The notes under the pieces were generated by a model that was not told the origin of the DNA, did no database searches, and worked only from the letters and a program-made list of their open reading frames with translations. DNA of 64,000 nt from Thermosipho sp. (in: thermotogales) (GTDB lineage: Bacteria > Thermotogota > Thermotogae > Thermotogales > Fervidobacteriaceae). This document shows, one piece after another, positions 26,102 through 34,014 of this stretch. Location of the stretch: assembly GCA_030153605.1 (NCBI GenBank), contig JASKLO010000001.1:1-64000 (forward strand), in the 5' to 3' direction. How positions within the stretch are numbered: position 1 is the first letter of the stretch; the number at the start of each line of letters is the position of its first letter. The position numbers and the translations under genes are program-made.

Positions 26102-26122
26102 AAGGGCCCTTTAGGGGCCCTT
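26102..26122 (+). terminator. GC-rich hairpin after ppdK (weak terminator or attenuator)
   Basis: AAGGGCCC, loop TTTAG, GGGCCCTT: a perfect 8-bp stem. Only TTTCATTATT follows, so the U tract is poor and partial read-through into the next gene is likely. Confidence 0.65.
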
Positions 26123-26145
26123 TCATTATTTGGAGGTGTTTTTTA

Positions 26146-26601
26146 ATGAGTTTTTTATTACTATCTATTGCCTCTTCCATAGTTCTATATGTGTTAACTA
26201 AATCTTTTATATATTTATTTTTAATTTTAATTGGTGTATACTATTTAATAAGGGAAAATATTAAAATACAAAATTTTTTAAGCTTAACTTTTATTTTAAT
26301 GATGGCACTTGCATTATTTTCAAAACTCAGAGGTTATGAACCAAAAGGTTTAAATATACTTTTTTACGCTTCATTAACTTCAATTTTATATGATTTATTT
26401 AAAAAAACAATTTGGAGTATTCCTTTTTTTACTTTACTTGGATTAGGCATTTCGTTTATAGGTTCAATAAAATATGGTACTTTGGGATATTTATTTGGTT
26501 TCCTAATAATCCCTATTTTTATCAGAGAACTTAAAAAAAGGGGGAATAATGTTGAAAATATTGATCTTAGCAGCAGGACTAGGAAAAAGGATGAAATCTA
26601 A
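26146..26601 (+). CDS. Small integral membrane protein of unknown function
   Basis: A 151-residue hydrophobic protein with four or five membrane helices and a basic C-terminal tail (RELKKRG...SRTRKKDEI). RBS TTGGAGGTG precedes ATG 26146. Its last 53 nt overlap the start of glmU in another frame. This is a long overlap, but the gene has clear coding character and its own RBS. I do not recognise a family. It may be cotranscribed with glmU and prs. Confidence 0.65.
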   Translation: MSFLLLSIASSIVLYVLTKSFIYLFLILIGVYYLIRENIKIQNFLSLTFILMMALALFSKLRGYEPKGLNILFYASLTSILYDLFKKTIWSIPFFTLLGLGISFIGSIKYGTLGYLFGFLIIPIFIRELKKRGNNVENIDLSSRTRKKDEI

Positions 26602-27913
26602 ATATCCTAAAGTAGTTCATAAAATCTTAGGAAAACCAATGATAAGTTGGGTTGTTGAAACAGCAAAAAATTTTGGAAAAGTAGGAGTCATTTTAGGATA
26701 TAAAGCAGAAATTGTACAAAATTTCTTACCTGATGATGTGGATATTTTTATACAAAATGAACAGCTTGGAACTGGACATGCTGTTATGTGCGCAAAAAAT
26801 TTTATAGATGAAAATGATGACCTGCTTATTTTATATGGTGATGTTCCTTTTATAAGTAAAAATACTTTAGAAAAACTCATTGACGAGCACAAAAATAAAA
26901 ATAATGAAGTGACAATTTTAACTGCTATTTTAGAAAATCCTTCAGGATATGGAAGGATATTAAAAGAAAAAAATGGAAAAATTAGAATCGTTGAAGAAAA
27001 AGATGCTGATGAAAATATTAGAAAAATTAAAGAGATAAATACAGGTATTTATGTTTTTAATGGAAATTTTATAAAGAAAAATTTAGATAATCTTAACAAC
27101 AAAAATGCGCAAGGAGAGTATTATTTAACTGATGTAATATCATTTGCAAATAAAGTTTCTACAATAATGGTAGATGATTTTATTGAAGTAACTGGTATTA
27201 ATGACAGAGTTCAACTTGCAAAAGTCGAAAAAGAAATAAGAAAAAGAATAAATACAAAATTAATGTACGAAGGTGTAAGGATCATAGATCCAGATTCTAC
27301 TTTTATTGACCCTAGTGTTGTAATTGGAAAAGATACTGTTATTTACCCATTTACTATTATAGAAGGTAATACTATTATTGGTGAAGATTGTGAAATAGGT
27401 CCAATGACACACATTAAAGATTCAAAAATAGGAAATAATGTAAAAGTAATTCGTTCTGAAGTTGAAAAAGCTTATATAGATGATGATGTTTCTGTTGGAC
27501 CATTTTCTAGGTTAAGAGAAGGAACTCATTTAAAAACAAAAGTAAAAATTGGAAATTTTGTTGAAGTCAAAAAGACAACTGTGGGTGAAAATAGCAAAGC
27601 ACAACACTTAACATATTTAGGTGATGCAACAATTGGAAAAAACGTAAATGTCGGTGCTGGTACAATTACTTGTAACTATGATGGTAAAAATAAACATCCT
27701 ACTTTTATTGATGATAACTCATTTATCGGAAGTAACAGTTCACTAGTAGCTCCAATTAAAATTGGAAAGAATTCACTTATTGGAGCAGGTTCAGTTATAA
27801 CTGAAGATGTCCCGGATGATTCCCTGGCACTTGGAAGGGCAAGACAAATTATTAAAGAAAATTGGGTTAAAATAAAAAGGGAGGAAAGTAAAAATGCAAA
27901 TAACAAAAAATGA
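26549..27913 (+). CDS. glmU: Bifunctional UDP-N-acetylglucosamine pyrophosphorylase / glucosamine-1-phosphate acetyltransferase
   Basis: A 454-residue enzyme making UDP-GlcNAc for peptidoglycan and other glycans. The N-terminal uridyltransferase half has LAAGLGKRMKSKYPKV near residue 7, EQLGTGHA near 71 and YGDVPF near 97. The C-terminal left-handed beta-helix starts around 250 with hexapeptide repeats and contains NFVEVKK, HLTYLGDA and GAGTITCNYDG. RBS is AAAGGGGG before ATG 26549. It overlaps prs by 20 nt, linking nucleotide-sugar and PRPP synthesis in one operon. Confidence 0.95.
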   Translation: MLKILILAAGLGKRMKSKYPKVVHKILGKPMISWVVETAKNFGKVGVILGYKAEIVQNFLPDDVDIFIQNEQLGTGHAVMCAKNFIDENDDLLILYGDVPFISKNTLEKLIDEHKNKNNEVTILTAILENPSGYGRILKEKNGKIRIVEEKDADENIRKIKEINTGIYVFNGNFIKKNLDNLNNKNAQGEYYLTDVISFANKVSTIMVDDFIEVTGINDRVQLAKVEKEIRKRINTKLMYEGVRIIDPDSTFIDPSVVIGKDTVIYPFTIIEGNTIIGEDCEIGPMTHIKDSKIGNNVKVIRSEVEKAYIDDDVSVGPFSRLREGTHLKTKVKIGNFVEVKKTTVGENSKAQHLTYLGDATIGKNVNVGAGTITCNYDGKNKHPTFIDDNSFIGSNSSLVAPIKIGKNSLIGAGSVITEDVPDDSLALGRARQIIKENWVKIKREESKNANNKK

Positions 27914-28844
27914 AATGAAAATATTCTCAGGTAATGCTAATAAACAATTAGCAATGAAAGTAGCTGATTATATAGGCCTTAGGCTTTCTGATTGTGAGAT
28001 AGGTAGGTTTGCTGATGGTGAAATAAACGTTAAGATTGGTGAAACTGTTAGAGGGCATGATACATTTATTATTCAACCTACTTGCCCCCCAGTTAATGAA
28101 AATTTGATGGAATTGTTAATAATGATAGACGCATTAAAAAGAGCATCAGCTAATAGTATTGCTGTTGTAATCCCTTATTATGGTTATGCAAGACAAGATA
28201 GAAAAGCTAAAGGAAGAGACCCGATTACTGCAAAACTTGTTGCAAATTTATTGACTGTAGCTGGTGCAACAAGAGTTATGACTGTCGATTTACATTCTGA
28301 ACAAATCCAAGGATTTTTCGATATTCCCCTTGACAATTTACTTTCTTTCCCAATATTTACTAAAATATTAAAAGAGGATAAAATAATCGAAGATGATTTT
28401 GTGATTGTTTCACCTGATGTTGGTGGAGTAAAAAGAGCAAGACAATTTGCCGAAAAGCTAGGCGGACCACTTGCAATACTAGATAAAAGAAGACCGAAAG
28501 ATAATGTAGCTGAAATTCTAAACGTTATAGGAGATGTTGAAGGAAAAACAGCTATAATTGTTGACGATATTGTTGATACCGCTAGATCATTAGTTAGTTC
28601 CGCTAGTGCTTTAATTGAAAAAGGTGCAAAAAGAGTTATAGCATGTATAACTCATCCTGTACTTTCAGATAATGCTGTAGAAAGAATAAATGAATCTGTT
28701 ATTGAAAAAATTTATATATCTGACTCGATTTATAAAGAAAACTTACCAGAAAAATTTAAAGTTGTTTCATTAGCACCACTTCTTGGTGAAGCTATTATGA
28801 GAGTTAGAAAGAATCTTTCTGTAAGTATCTTATTTAGACAATAA
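27894..28844 (+). CDS. prs: Ribose-phosphate pyrophosphokinase (PRPP synthase)
   Basis: A 316-residue enzyme making PRPP from ribose-5-phosphate and ATP for nucleotide, His and Trp synthesis. Motifs are FADGEINVKIGE near residue 41, YGYARQDRK near 98, VDLHSEQIQGFFD near 128, VSPDVGGVKRA and the PRPP loop IIVDDIVDTA near 223. ATG 27894 lies behind GGGAGG within the 3' end of glmU. The glmU-prs pairing is common in Firmicutes and Thermotogae. Confidence 0.96.
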   Translation: MQITKNEMKIFSGNANKQLAMKVADYIGLRLSDCEIGRFADGEINVKIGETVRGHDTFIIQPTCPPVNENLMELLIMIDALKRASANSIAVVIPYYGYARQDRKAKGRDPITAKLVANLLTVAGATRVMTVDLHSEQIQGFFDIPLDNLLSFPIFTKILKEDKIIEDDFVIVSPDVGGVKRARQFAEKLGGPLAILDKRRPKDNVAEILNVIGDVEGKTAIIVDDIVDTARSLVSSASALIEKGAKRVIACITHPVLSDNAVERINESVIEKIYISDSIYKENLPEKFKVVSLAPLLGEAIMRVRKNLSVSILFRQ

Positions 28845-28879
28845 TAAAACCCATAAAATAAAAAAAAGGAGGTTAAATT

Positions 28880-29533
28880 ATGGAACACAGGCTTGAATGC
28901 CTTAGTAGGTCTATTGTAGGCAAGAAGAGAGCAGTGAGAAGACTTAGAAAGCAAGGTTTTGTACCTGGTGTAGTATATGGTCCAGATGTAGAACCACTTT
29001 CTATTTCAATTAAAAAAACTGATTTGATTAAGCTTCTTCATGAAGTTACAGAATCAAGTGTTATTAAGCTAACAGTAAAAGATGAAAACGGTAAAGAATT
29101 ATTTTCTCATGATGTTTTCATCAAAAATGTACAATACGACAAGCTAACTGACGATGTAAAACATATTGACTTTTATGTTCCTGAAAAAGGACATAAAATG
29201 TCTATCAACATTCCTATTGAAATTGTGGGAAAACCAATTGGTGTTGAAAAAGGTGGCATTCTTGAAATTATCCACCATGAACTACCTGTTGAAACTCTTC
29301 CTTCAGCTGTAGTTGAAAAACTTGAAATTGATGTTTCAAATCTTGATTTAGGTCAATCAATACATGTTGGAGACTTAAAGCTTCCAGAAGGTATGACTCC
29401 TGAAATTCCAGAAGATGAACCAATTGTTACAGTAGCTGCTCCAAGAGGCTTAGAAGTCGAAGAAGAAGTTGAAACTGAAGAAGAAAATGTAGAACCTGAA
29501 GTAATTGAAAAAGGTAAAAAGGAGGAAGAATAA
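28880..29533 (+). CDS. rplY: 50S ribosomal protein L25 (CTC family)
   Basis: A 217-residue long-form L25 that binds 5S rRNA. The N-terminal L25 domain (residues 1-90) begins with [20 protein letters not shown] and contains FVPGVVYG. The CTC C-terminal domain includes [20 protein letters not shown] and ends in an acidic tail of alternating Glu-rich runs (after residue 190). RBS AAGGAGG precedes ATG 28880. The gene is followed by pth with no space; a large hairpin in the first codons of pth could terminate part of its mRNA. Confidence 0.94.
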   Translation: MEHRLECLSRSIVGKKRAVRRLRKQGFVPGVVYGPDVEPLSISIKKTDLIKLLHEVTESSVIKLTVKDENGKELFSHDVFIKNVQYDKLTDDVKHIDFYVPEKGHKMSINIPIEIVGKPIGVEKGGILEIIHHELPVETLPSAVVEKLEIDVSNLDLGQSIHVGDLKLPEGMTPEIPEDEPIVTVAAPRGLEVEEEVETEEENVEPEVIEKGKKEEE

Positions 29534-29534
29534 T

Positions 29535-30083
29535 ATAACACTTGTAATTGGACTTGGAAATCCTGGCCCACGTTATGCCTTTACAAGGCATAACGTGGGT
29601 TTTATGTTTCTTGATAGATTGGCTTCAAATTGGAAGAAAAAATATAACTTTGAAGAAGCAAAAATGAAAATTGAAAATGTCGATGTTTTACTTGTAAAAC
29701 CTTTAACATACATGAACTTGAGCGGGGAAATTTTTAATTTTATTAAAATTGAAAATTTTGATGATATAATTGTTGTATACGACGATGTAAGTATTCCTTT
29801 AGGAAAGATTAGAATTCGAAAAAATGGCTCTGATGGAGGACATAATGGTCTAAAGTCAATTATTTCTTTCATTGGCAATCAATTTCCTAGAATAAGAATT
29901 GGAATTGGTCCAAAACCTGAAGGAATTGGTTTAGCTGACTTTGTTCTATCTGAGTTTTCCAATGAAGAATTAGAGATTTTAGATAAGGTTCTTAATTTGA
30001 CAAAGGAAGCATTGGAATGTATTTTGACTGAAGGTATAGAAAAAGCAATGAGCAAGTATAATTCTTTAGAGGTGTCGAAATGA
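29535..30083 (+). CDS. pth: Peptidyl-tRNA hydrolase (apparent ATA start)
   Basis: A 182-residue enzyme releasing tRNA from peptidyl-tRNA dropped by ribosomes. Family motifs are [19 protein letters not shown] at the N-terminus with the catalytic His, PLTYMNLSG near residue 58, [14 protein letters not shown] near 80 and GGHNGLKSI near 100. Homologues begin right at T-L-V-I-G-L-G. The codon at that place is ATA 29535, nine bases after GGAGG. The only canonical upstream start (TTG 29505) adds ten mostly basic residues, lies upstream of that GGAGG, and has no RBS. A perfect hairpin covers 29567-29599. Overlaps the next gene by 4 nt. Confidence 0.92.
   Translation: MTLVIGLGNPGPRYAFTRHNVGFMFLDRLASNWKKKYNFEEAKMKIENVDVLLVKPLTYMNLSGEIFNFIKIENFDDIIVVYDDVSIPLGKIRIRKNGSDGGHNGLKSIISFIGNQFPRIRIGIGPKPEGIGLADFVLSEFSNEELEILDKVLNLTKEALECILTEGIEKAMSKYNSLEVSK
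29567..29603 (+). promoter_or_regulatory. Perfect 15-bp hairpin with T run inside the 5' coding region of pth
   Basis: CCCACGTTATGCCTT, loop TAC, AAGGCATAACGTGGG, then TTTT. It begins 34 nt after the rplY stop and lies over pth codons for [11 protein letters not shown], the conserved substrate-binding segment. Codons used there (CGT, GCC, AGG, GTG) are unusual for this A+T-rich sequence. It looks like a terminator or attenuator embedded in coding sequence. Confidence 0.7.
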
Positions 30084-30514
30084 AGTGTTCTAGATGCGGA
30101 AAATTAGGAGAACGTTTTTATAAAGTCCATATTGACGGTGTAGAAAAACATATATCATTATGTAAAAAATGTTTATTAGAAACCATTAAATATGATGTTT
30201 CTAATTATGTTGGTGCCGGTGTTGAACTGTTATCTGCTCATATTACTTTTGCTGAAGAAATAAAAACTAAATATAATCCTAAAAACCTTATTACTAATAA
30301 TTTAGAAATATTAACCTTGATGCCTCTTGCTATACAGACTGTCCTTTTTAAAAGTGATGAACTTACCAAAGCAAGAATGATTAAAGAAATTAATAATAGA
30401 CAAATCTTTTTTTTAAAACAACGGCTTAAAAAAGCTCTAAAAAATGAAAATTATGAATTAGCTAGTATTCTAAAAAAGCAAATAGAACATCTTGAAAATA
30501 TGTCCGAAATTTGA
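30080..30514 (+). CDS. McsA-like protein with paired CxxC motifs and C-terminal UVR motif
   Basis: A 144-residue protein with CSRCGK at residues 3-8 and CKKC near 28, forming one likely zinc site. The C-terminal helix [18 protein letters not shown] near 122 matches the UvrB/UvrC (UVR) motif. This is the layout of McsA, the adaptor in Clp protein quality control of Firmicutes. No McsB or CtsR is beside it; it follows pth with an ATGA overlap. The middle (residues 40-110) is not recognised. Role by analogy only. Confidence 0.72.
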   Translation: MKCSRCGKLGERFYKVHIDGVEKHISLCKKCLLETIKYDVSNYVGAGVELLSAHITFAEEIKTKYNPKNLITNNLEILTLMPLAIQTVLFKSDELTKARMIKEINNRQIFFLKQRLKKALKNENYELASILKKQIEHLENMSEI

Positions 30515-30593
30515 ACTTTTAATTACTTCTCTTCATTATCTTCCTTTCCTTAATTTTATTTTTTCAAATTCCCTTTAAATGGTAAAATATTAT

Positions 30594-32225
30594 ATGATGG
30601 ATATATTGATAATAACACTCGTATTTGTTTTTATTCTCATTTTTACTATTTTCCCGGCGATATATGCTATTTTATCAGCGTTCATAAGCAATAACGGCAT
30701 TTCGTTTGGTTTGTTATACCAAACATTAAAGGCTTCATATTTTTATCAAAGCCTTTTTATTTCTTTTGCCTATTCTTTAACGGTTACATTGATTAGTACC
30801 TTTGTATCTTTTTTCTTGGCAAAATGGATGAAAAAGTACAAAACAATTACGTTTCTTCTTGCAGTCGTTTGGATAATTCCACCATACATTGGAATCCCAA
30901 TTTGGAGGGCAATGCTAGAGAATACCAAATTTATTAATCTCTATTCAAACCCTTTTCACACTTTTTTTTCTGCATCCTTAGTCTCTAGTTGGTTTTTAAT
31001 CCCGTTTTCTGCATTTTTTATATACTCTGTAGTCGAAAAAATCAACAAAAAGTACTTTGAAGCTTTTTCGTTAGAATCAAACAATTTCACCATTTACTAT
31101 TTGAAAATTGTTTTTCCAAATATCAAAAATGAATTTTACTCAATTCTTCTTTTAAATTTTATTAACGCATTTAAAGATTTCCAAACACCTTGGCTTCTCA
31201 CTGAAGGAGGTGCTCCTACTAAATTTGGCCTCACAGCTAAAGGAATAATCGGTTCAACTACAAATCTTGAGGTATTAATCTACAAATTTTTTAATTCCGA
31301 AATTAATATAAATGAATTAGGAGCAATTTCTACATTAACAATTTTCTTTATTTCCTTTCTGATTTTCGTCTGGTACAAATTAAAAAACAAACAAATTAAA
31401 ACTACAAAAAAAACCATTTCCTTAATAAGATTAAATTTACTTTCTTATTTTGAAGTAATTTTAATAATTCTTTGGATTTTCTCAATTATTGTAATATTAT
31501 ATTCTATCTTACATCTTTCTTTTTCAGATTCTACTAATATTTTTTTAAAAGGTAATTTTACATTAAATAACTTTAGATACATTATTTCTGATAATTTTTT
31601 AACTGCAATTAAAAACTCTCTATTTATTGCTGTTTTCACAGGCTTTTTTACAACTTTTTTATCTTCAATATTTGCCTTTAAACTCTCTAATTACAAAAAT
31701 GGCGAAAAATTTATTTCATTTCTGAATTCTTTAAAAATAATTACTGGTATACATTTACTTGTATTTATCTTTTTCTTAATGGCAAAAGTTCATCTTTTAA
31801 ATACTTTAACTTCTATCATACTTCTCTCTGTTTCTAGAGAGCTTCCTTTGGGAACTCTATTGTTTTTTTCATTTTATAAAGAGTTTCCAAGAGATTTGTT
31901 TTACTTGTCTAAACTTGATGGAGTTTCAAGTAATATCTTTTTCTGGAAAATCCTTATTCCTAACAGTATTCCTATAATGATTTCTATTTTTCTTTTAGGT
32001 TTTTTGGCAAGTTTCAATGCTTTTATTTCTCCATTAATACTGTTATTTGATGAAGCAAAGTACCCTATAAGTATAAAATTGTTTAATTATGTAGGAACCA
32101 TAAGCAATCATTATCCTGAATGGAATTATTTTTCAGCAGGTTCCATTTTAAATTTACTCATATTATTAGTTATAATTTTTATACTTAGAAAGTTTGTTAA
32201 CTTCTCATATCTAAAAGATCTATAG
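30594..32225 (+). CDS. Sugar-type ABC transporter permease, MalF-MalG fusion
   Basis: A 543-residue membrane protein with about twelve helices and two permease modules in tandem. The first has the EAA-like loop FEAFSLESNNFTIYYLKIVFP (in part) and MalF-like FQTPWLLTEGGAP; the second has DLFYLSKLDGVSSNIFFWKI, a MalG-like EAA loop, near residue 450. A single chain therefore supplies both halves. No SD precedes either ATG 30579 or ATG 30594, but a TGG-TAAAAT -10 at 30580-30588 would start the RNA at about 30595, suggesting a leaderless message. It forms an operon with the binding protein. No ATPase gene is present. Confidence 0.82.
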   Translation: MMDILIITLVFVFILIFTIFPAIYAILSAFISNNGISFGLLYQTLKASYFYQSLFISFAYSLTVTLISTFVSFFLAKWMKKYKTITFLLAVVWIIPPYIGIPIWRAMLENTKFINLYSNPFHTFFSASLVSSWFLIPFSAFFIYSVVEKINKKYFEAFSLESNNFTIYYLKIVFPNIKNEFYSILLLNFINAFKDFQTPWLLTEGGAPTKFGLTAKGIIGSTTNLEVLIYKFFNSEININELGAISTLTIFFISFLIFVWYKLKNKQIKTTKKTISLIRLNLLSYFEVILIILWIFSIIVILYSILHLSFSDSTNIFLKGNFTLNNFRYIISDNFLTAIKNSLFIAVFTGFFTTFLSSIFAFKLSNYKNGEKFISFLNSLKIITGIHLLVFIFFLMAKVHLLNTLTSIILLSVSRELPLGTLLFFSFYKEFPRDLFYLSKLDGVSSNIFFWKILIPNSIPIMISIFLLGFLASFNAFISPLILLFDEAKYPISIKLFNYVGTISNHYPEWNYFSAGSILNLLILLVIIFILRKFVNFSYLKDL

Positions 32226-32237
32226 GAGGTGTTGAAA

Positions 32238-33509
32238 GTGAGAAAAAAACTTATAATTTTAGTAATTATGTTTTCTATGTTAACATTCGCTTTTCAAGTA
32301 ATCATTAACAAAATCCCCTATAATATTTCACTTAACAAAGAAAAGTTTGCTGCAATTGAAATCATTCCTCCCTTTCAAAATATTTCTTATATTAAAGTTA
32401 TTACCGAGTCTGGAACGTATTTAGCAGATAAATATGACGTTTTTGAAAATTCAAATGGAGCGATTAAATATAAGGGTTCTATGGTCAAAAACATTGAAAT
32501 TGTTGCAGATTTACTAAATAACAAAGAAAGAGAGGTATGGATTTCTTGGGAAGGTACTGATTTTATAAAAAATTATTTAGAAAACTATTCTAAATTGTTT
32601 AATGTTTCATTAAAAATATTAGAAATGCCAAAAATCTCGACAAAACTTGTAACTATGAGCAAATCCGGACTTAAACTACCTGATGTTGTTATGGTCAGCG
32701 CTTTTGATTTCCCAACATATAAGGAATTGGGAATTTTAAAAGATAATTCATTTATACCTTTTTATTACGATACACAAGTAGTCTATGTTAATGCTGATCT
32801 TGTTAATTTGAATAAACTTGAATGGACAATTGATGAATTTGAAAGCATCTGTAATTCATTGATTAAAAACAATATAAAACCTGTTGCCATAAATCCTATT
32901 AGTGCTTATTGGTTTTCTACTTTTTTGATGGGATATGGAAAAATTCCTCTTATAAATAATAATTTCATTTTAACTGATGATTCTACTAAAAAAGCAATTC
33001 AACTAATTATGAAATGGTATAATAAAGACTTTTTTGACTTTAGTTTTCTTAATAGAGATGCTCAATTAGCGGCATTTATGGATGGTAAAGTGGGATTTTT
33101 ATTCCAAGGTTCCTTTTTATTACCCAAAATTTTAGAAAAAATGGATAATATTAGAATTTTACCGCTTCCAAAACCTATGATACCTTTTAAAGATTATAAA
33201 GGATTTGCTACTACTAAAGATGGGAGCTTAGAGTTTACAATGTGGTTATCAACCTTCTTAAAAAATCCTCTATTCGAAGAAGAGTTCTCTAAAAAATACG
33301 TTAAATTTTTTGATAATTATATCTCTGAAAGTATTCCCTTTAGAGATACTTTTATATATACATCCAAGATTGCTCAACCTATTCCCTACGATGAAAGGTA
33401 TGTTAAATTCCATAAAAATATAAAAGATATATTAATTTTGATTATAAATGGCTCTATTTCAATTGAAGAAGGGACTACAAAATTGGAGGAAATTGTTAAT
33501 AATGAATAA
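32238..33509 (+). CDS. Extracellular solute-binding protein (sugar ABC transporter, family 1)
   Basis: A 423-residue secreted binding protein presumed to deliver a sugar to the fusion permease 12 nt upstream. It has an N-terminal signal segment (RKKLIILVIMFSMLTFAF) without a lipobox Cys. The typical family 1 layout follows: FYYDTQVVYVNADL near residue 175, an MWLSTFL-type hinge and AAFMDGKVGFLFQGSF near 280. The start is GTG 32238, 8 bases after GGAGG; GTG 32229 and TTG 32232 are too close to the RBS. Substrate cannot be read. It overlaps the next gene by 8 nt. Confidence 0.85.
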   Translation: MRKKLIILVIMFSMLTFAFQVIINKIPYNISLNKEKFAAIEIIPPFQNISYIKVITESGTYLADKYDVFENSNGAIKYKGSMVKNIEIVADLLNNKEREVWISWEGTDFIKNYLENYSKLFNVSLKILEMPKISTKLVTMSKSGLKLPDVVMVSAFDFPTYKELGILKDNSFIPFYYDTQVVYVNADLVNLNKLEWTIDEFESICNSLIKNNIKPVAINPISAYWFSTFLMGYGKIPLINNNFILTDDSTKKAIQLIMKWYNKDFFDFSFLNRDAQLAAFMDGKVGFLFQGSFLLPKILEKMDNIRILPLPKPMIPFKDYKGFATTKDGSLEFTMWLSTFLKNPLFEEEFSKKYVKFFDNYISESIPFRDTFIYTSKIAQPIPYDERYVKFHKNIKDILILIINGSISIEEGTTKLEEIVNNE

Positions 33510-34014
33510 TTTTATTATTTGGATTACTGGAAAGAGTAAAACTGGCAAATCGACAATTGCTAAAGAATTGAAAAAATATTTTGATGCAATCGAAACTAAA
33601 TCATACGTCTTAGAAGGAAAATTCATAATGAATTTATTCAATGATATAGGATTTAATACTTTATTTATTAGGGAAAGAATAAGACGACTTGGCATTATTT
33701 CTTATATCTTAGCAGATGCTGGTATCATTCCCATTGTCCCTAGTGTTTCACCAATAAGAGAAGAAAGGGAAAAGATCAAACAAAATTCCCCTGTCCCTTT
33801 TATAGAAGTCTATCTAAAATGCCATGAATTAACTAGAAAATCTAGATCGACGACTTCAAATGACTTTATTGACTTTGTTAATAAAATATTTGTTCCTCCT
33901 GAAAAACCAAATATAGAAATTGATACCTCTATTCACAATATAGAAGAAAGTGTTAAAATTATAATTGAATATTTAAAAGTAAACAAATATATATATAAAG
34001 GGAGAATAGTATGA
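33502..34014 (+). CDS. Divergent adenylylsulfate kinase-like P-loop protein
   Basis: A 170-residue P-loop protein starting at ATG 33502 behind GGAGG. Walker A is GKSKTGKST near residue 9, and [19 protein letters not shown] and SPIREEREK near 80-95 match CysC (APS kinase). The CysC signature region around D-P-K-G-L-Y is replaced by [16 protein letters not shown], so APS may not be the substrate. It is translated with the sugar-binding protein gene and overlaps uvrA by 4 nt. No other sulfate assimilation gene is nearby. A kinase for another small molecule is possible. Confidence 0.68.
   Translation: MNNFIIWITGKSKTGKSTIAKELKKYFDAIETKSYVLEGKFIMNLFNDIGFNTLFIRERIRRLGIISYILADAGIIPIVPSVSPIREEREKIKQNSPVPFIEVYLKCHELTRKSRSTTSNDFIDFVNKIFVPPEKPNIEIDTSIHNIEESVKIIIEYLKVNKYIYKGRIV

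Noticed and set aside
26102-26122. GGGCCC hairpin after ppdK as a riboswitch
   Set aside because: A simple 8-bp stem with a 5-nt loop, no conserved aptamer features; better read as a weak terminator.
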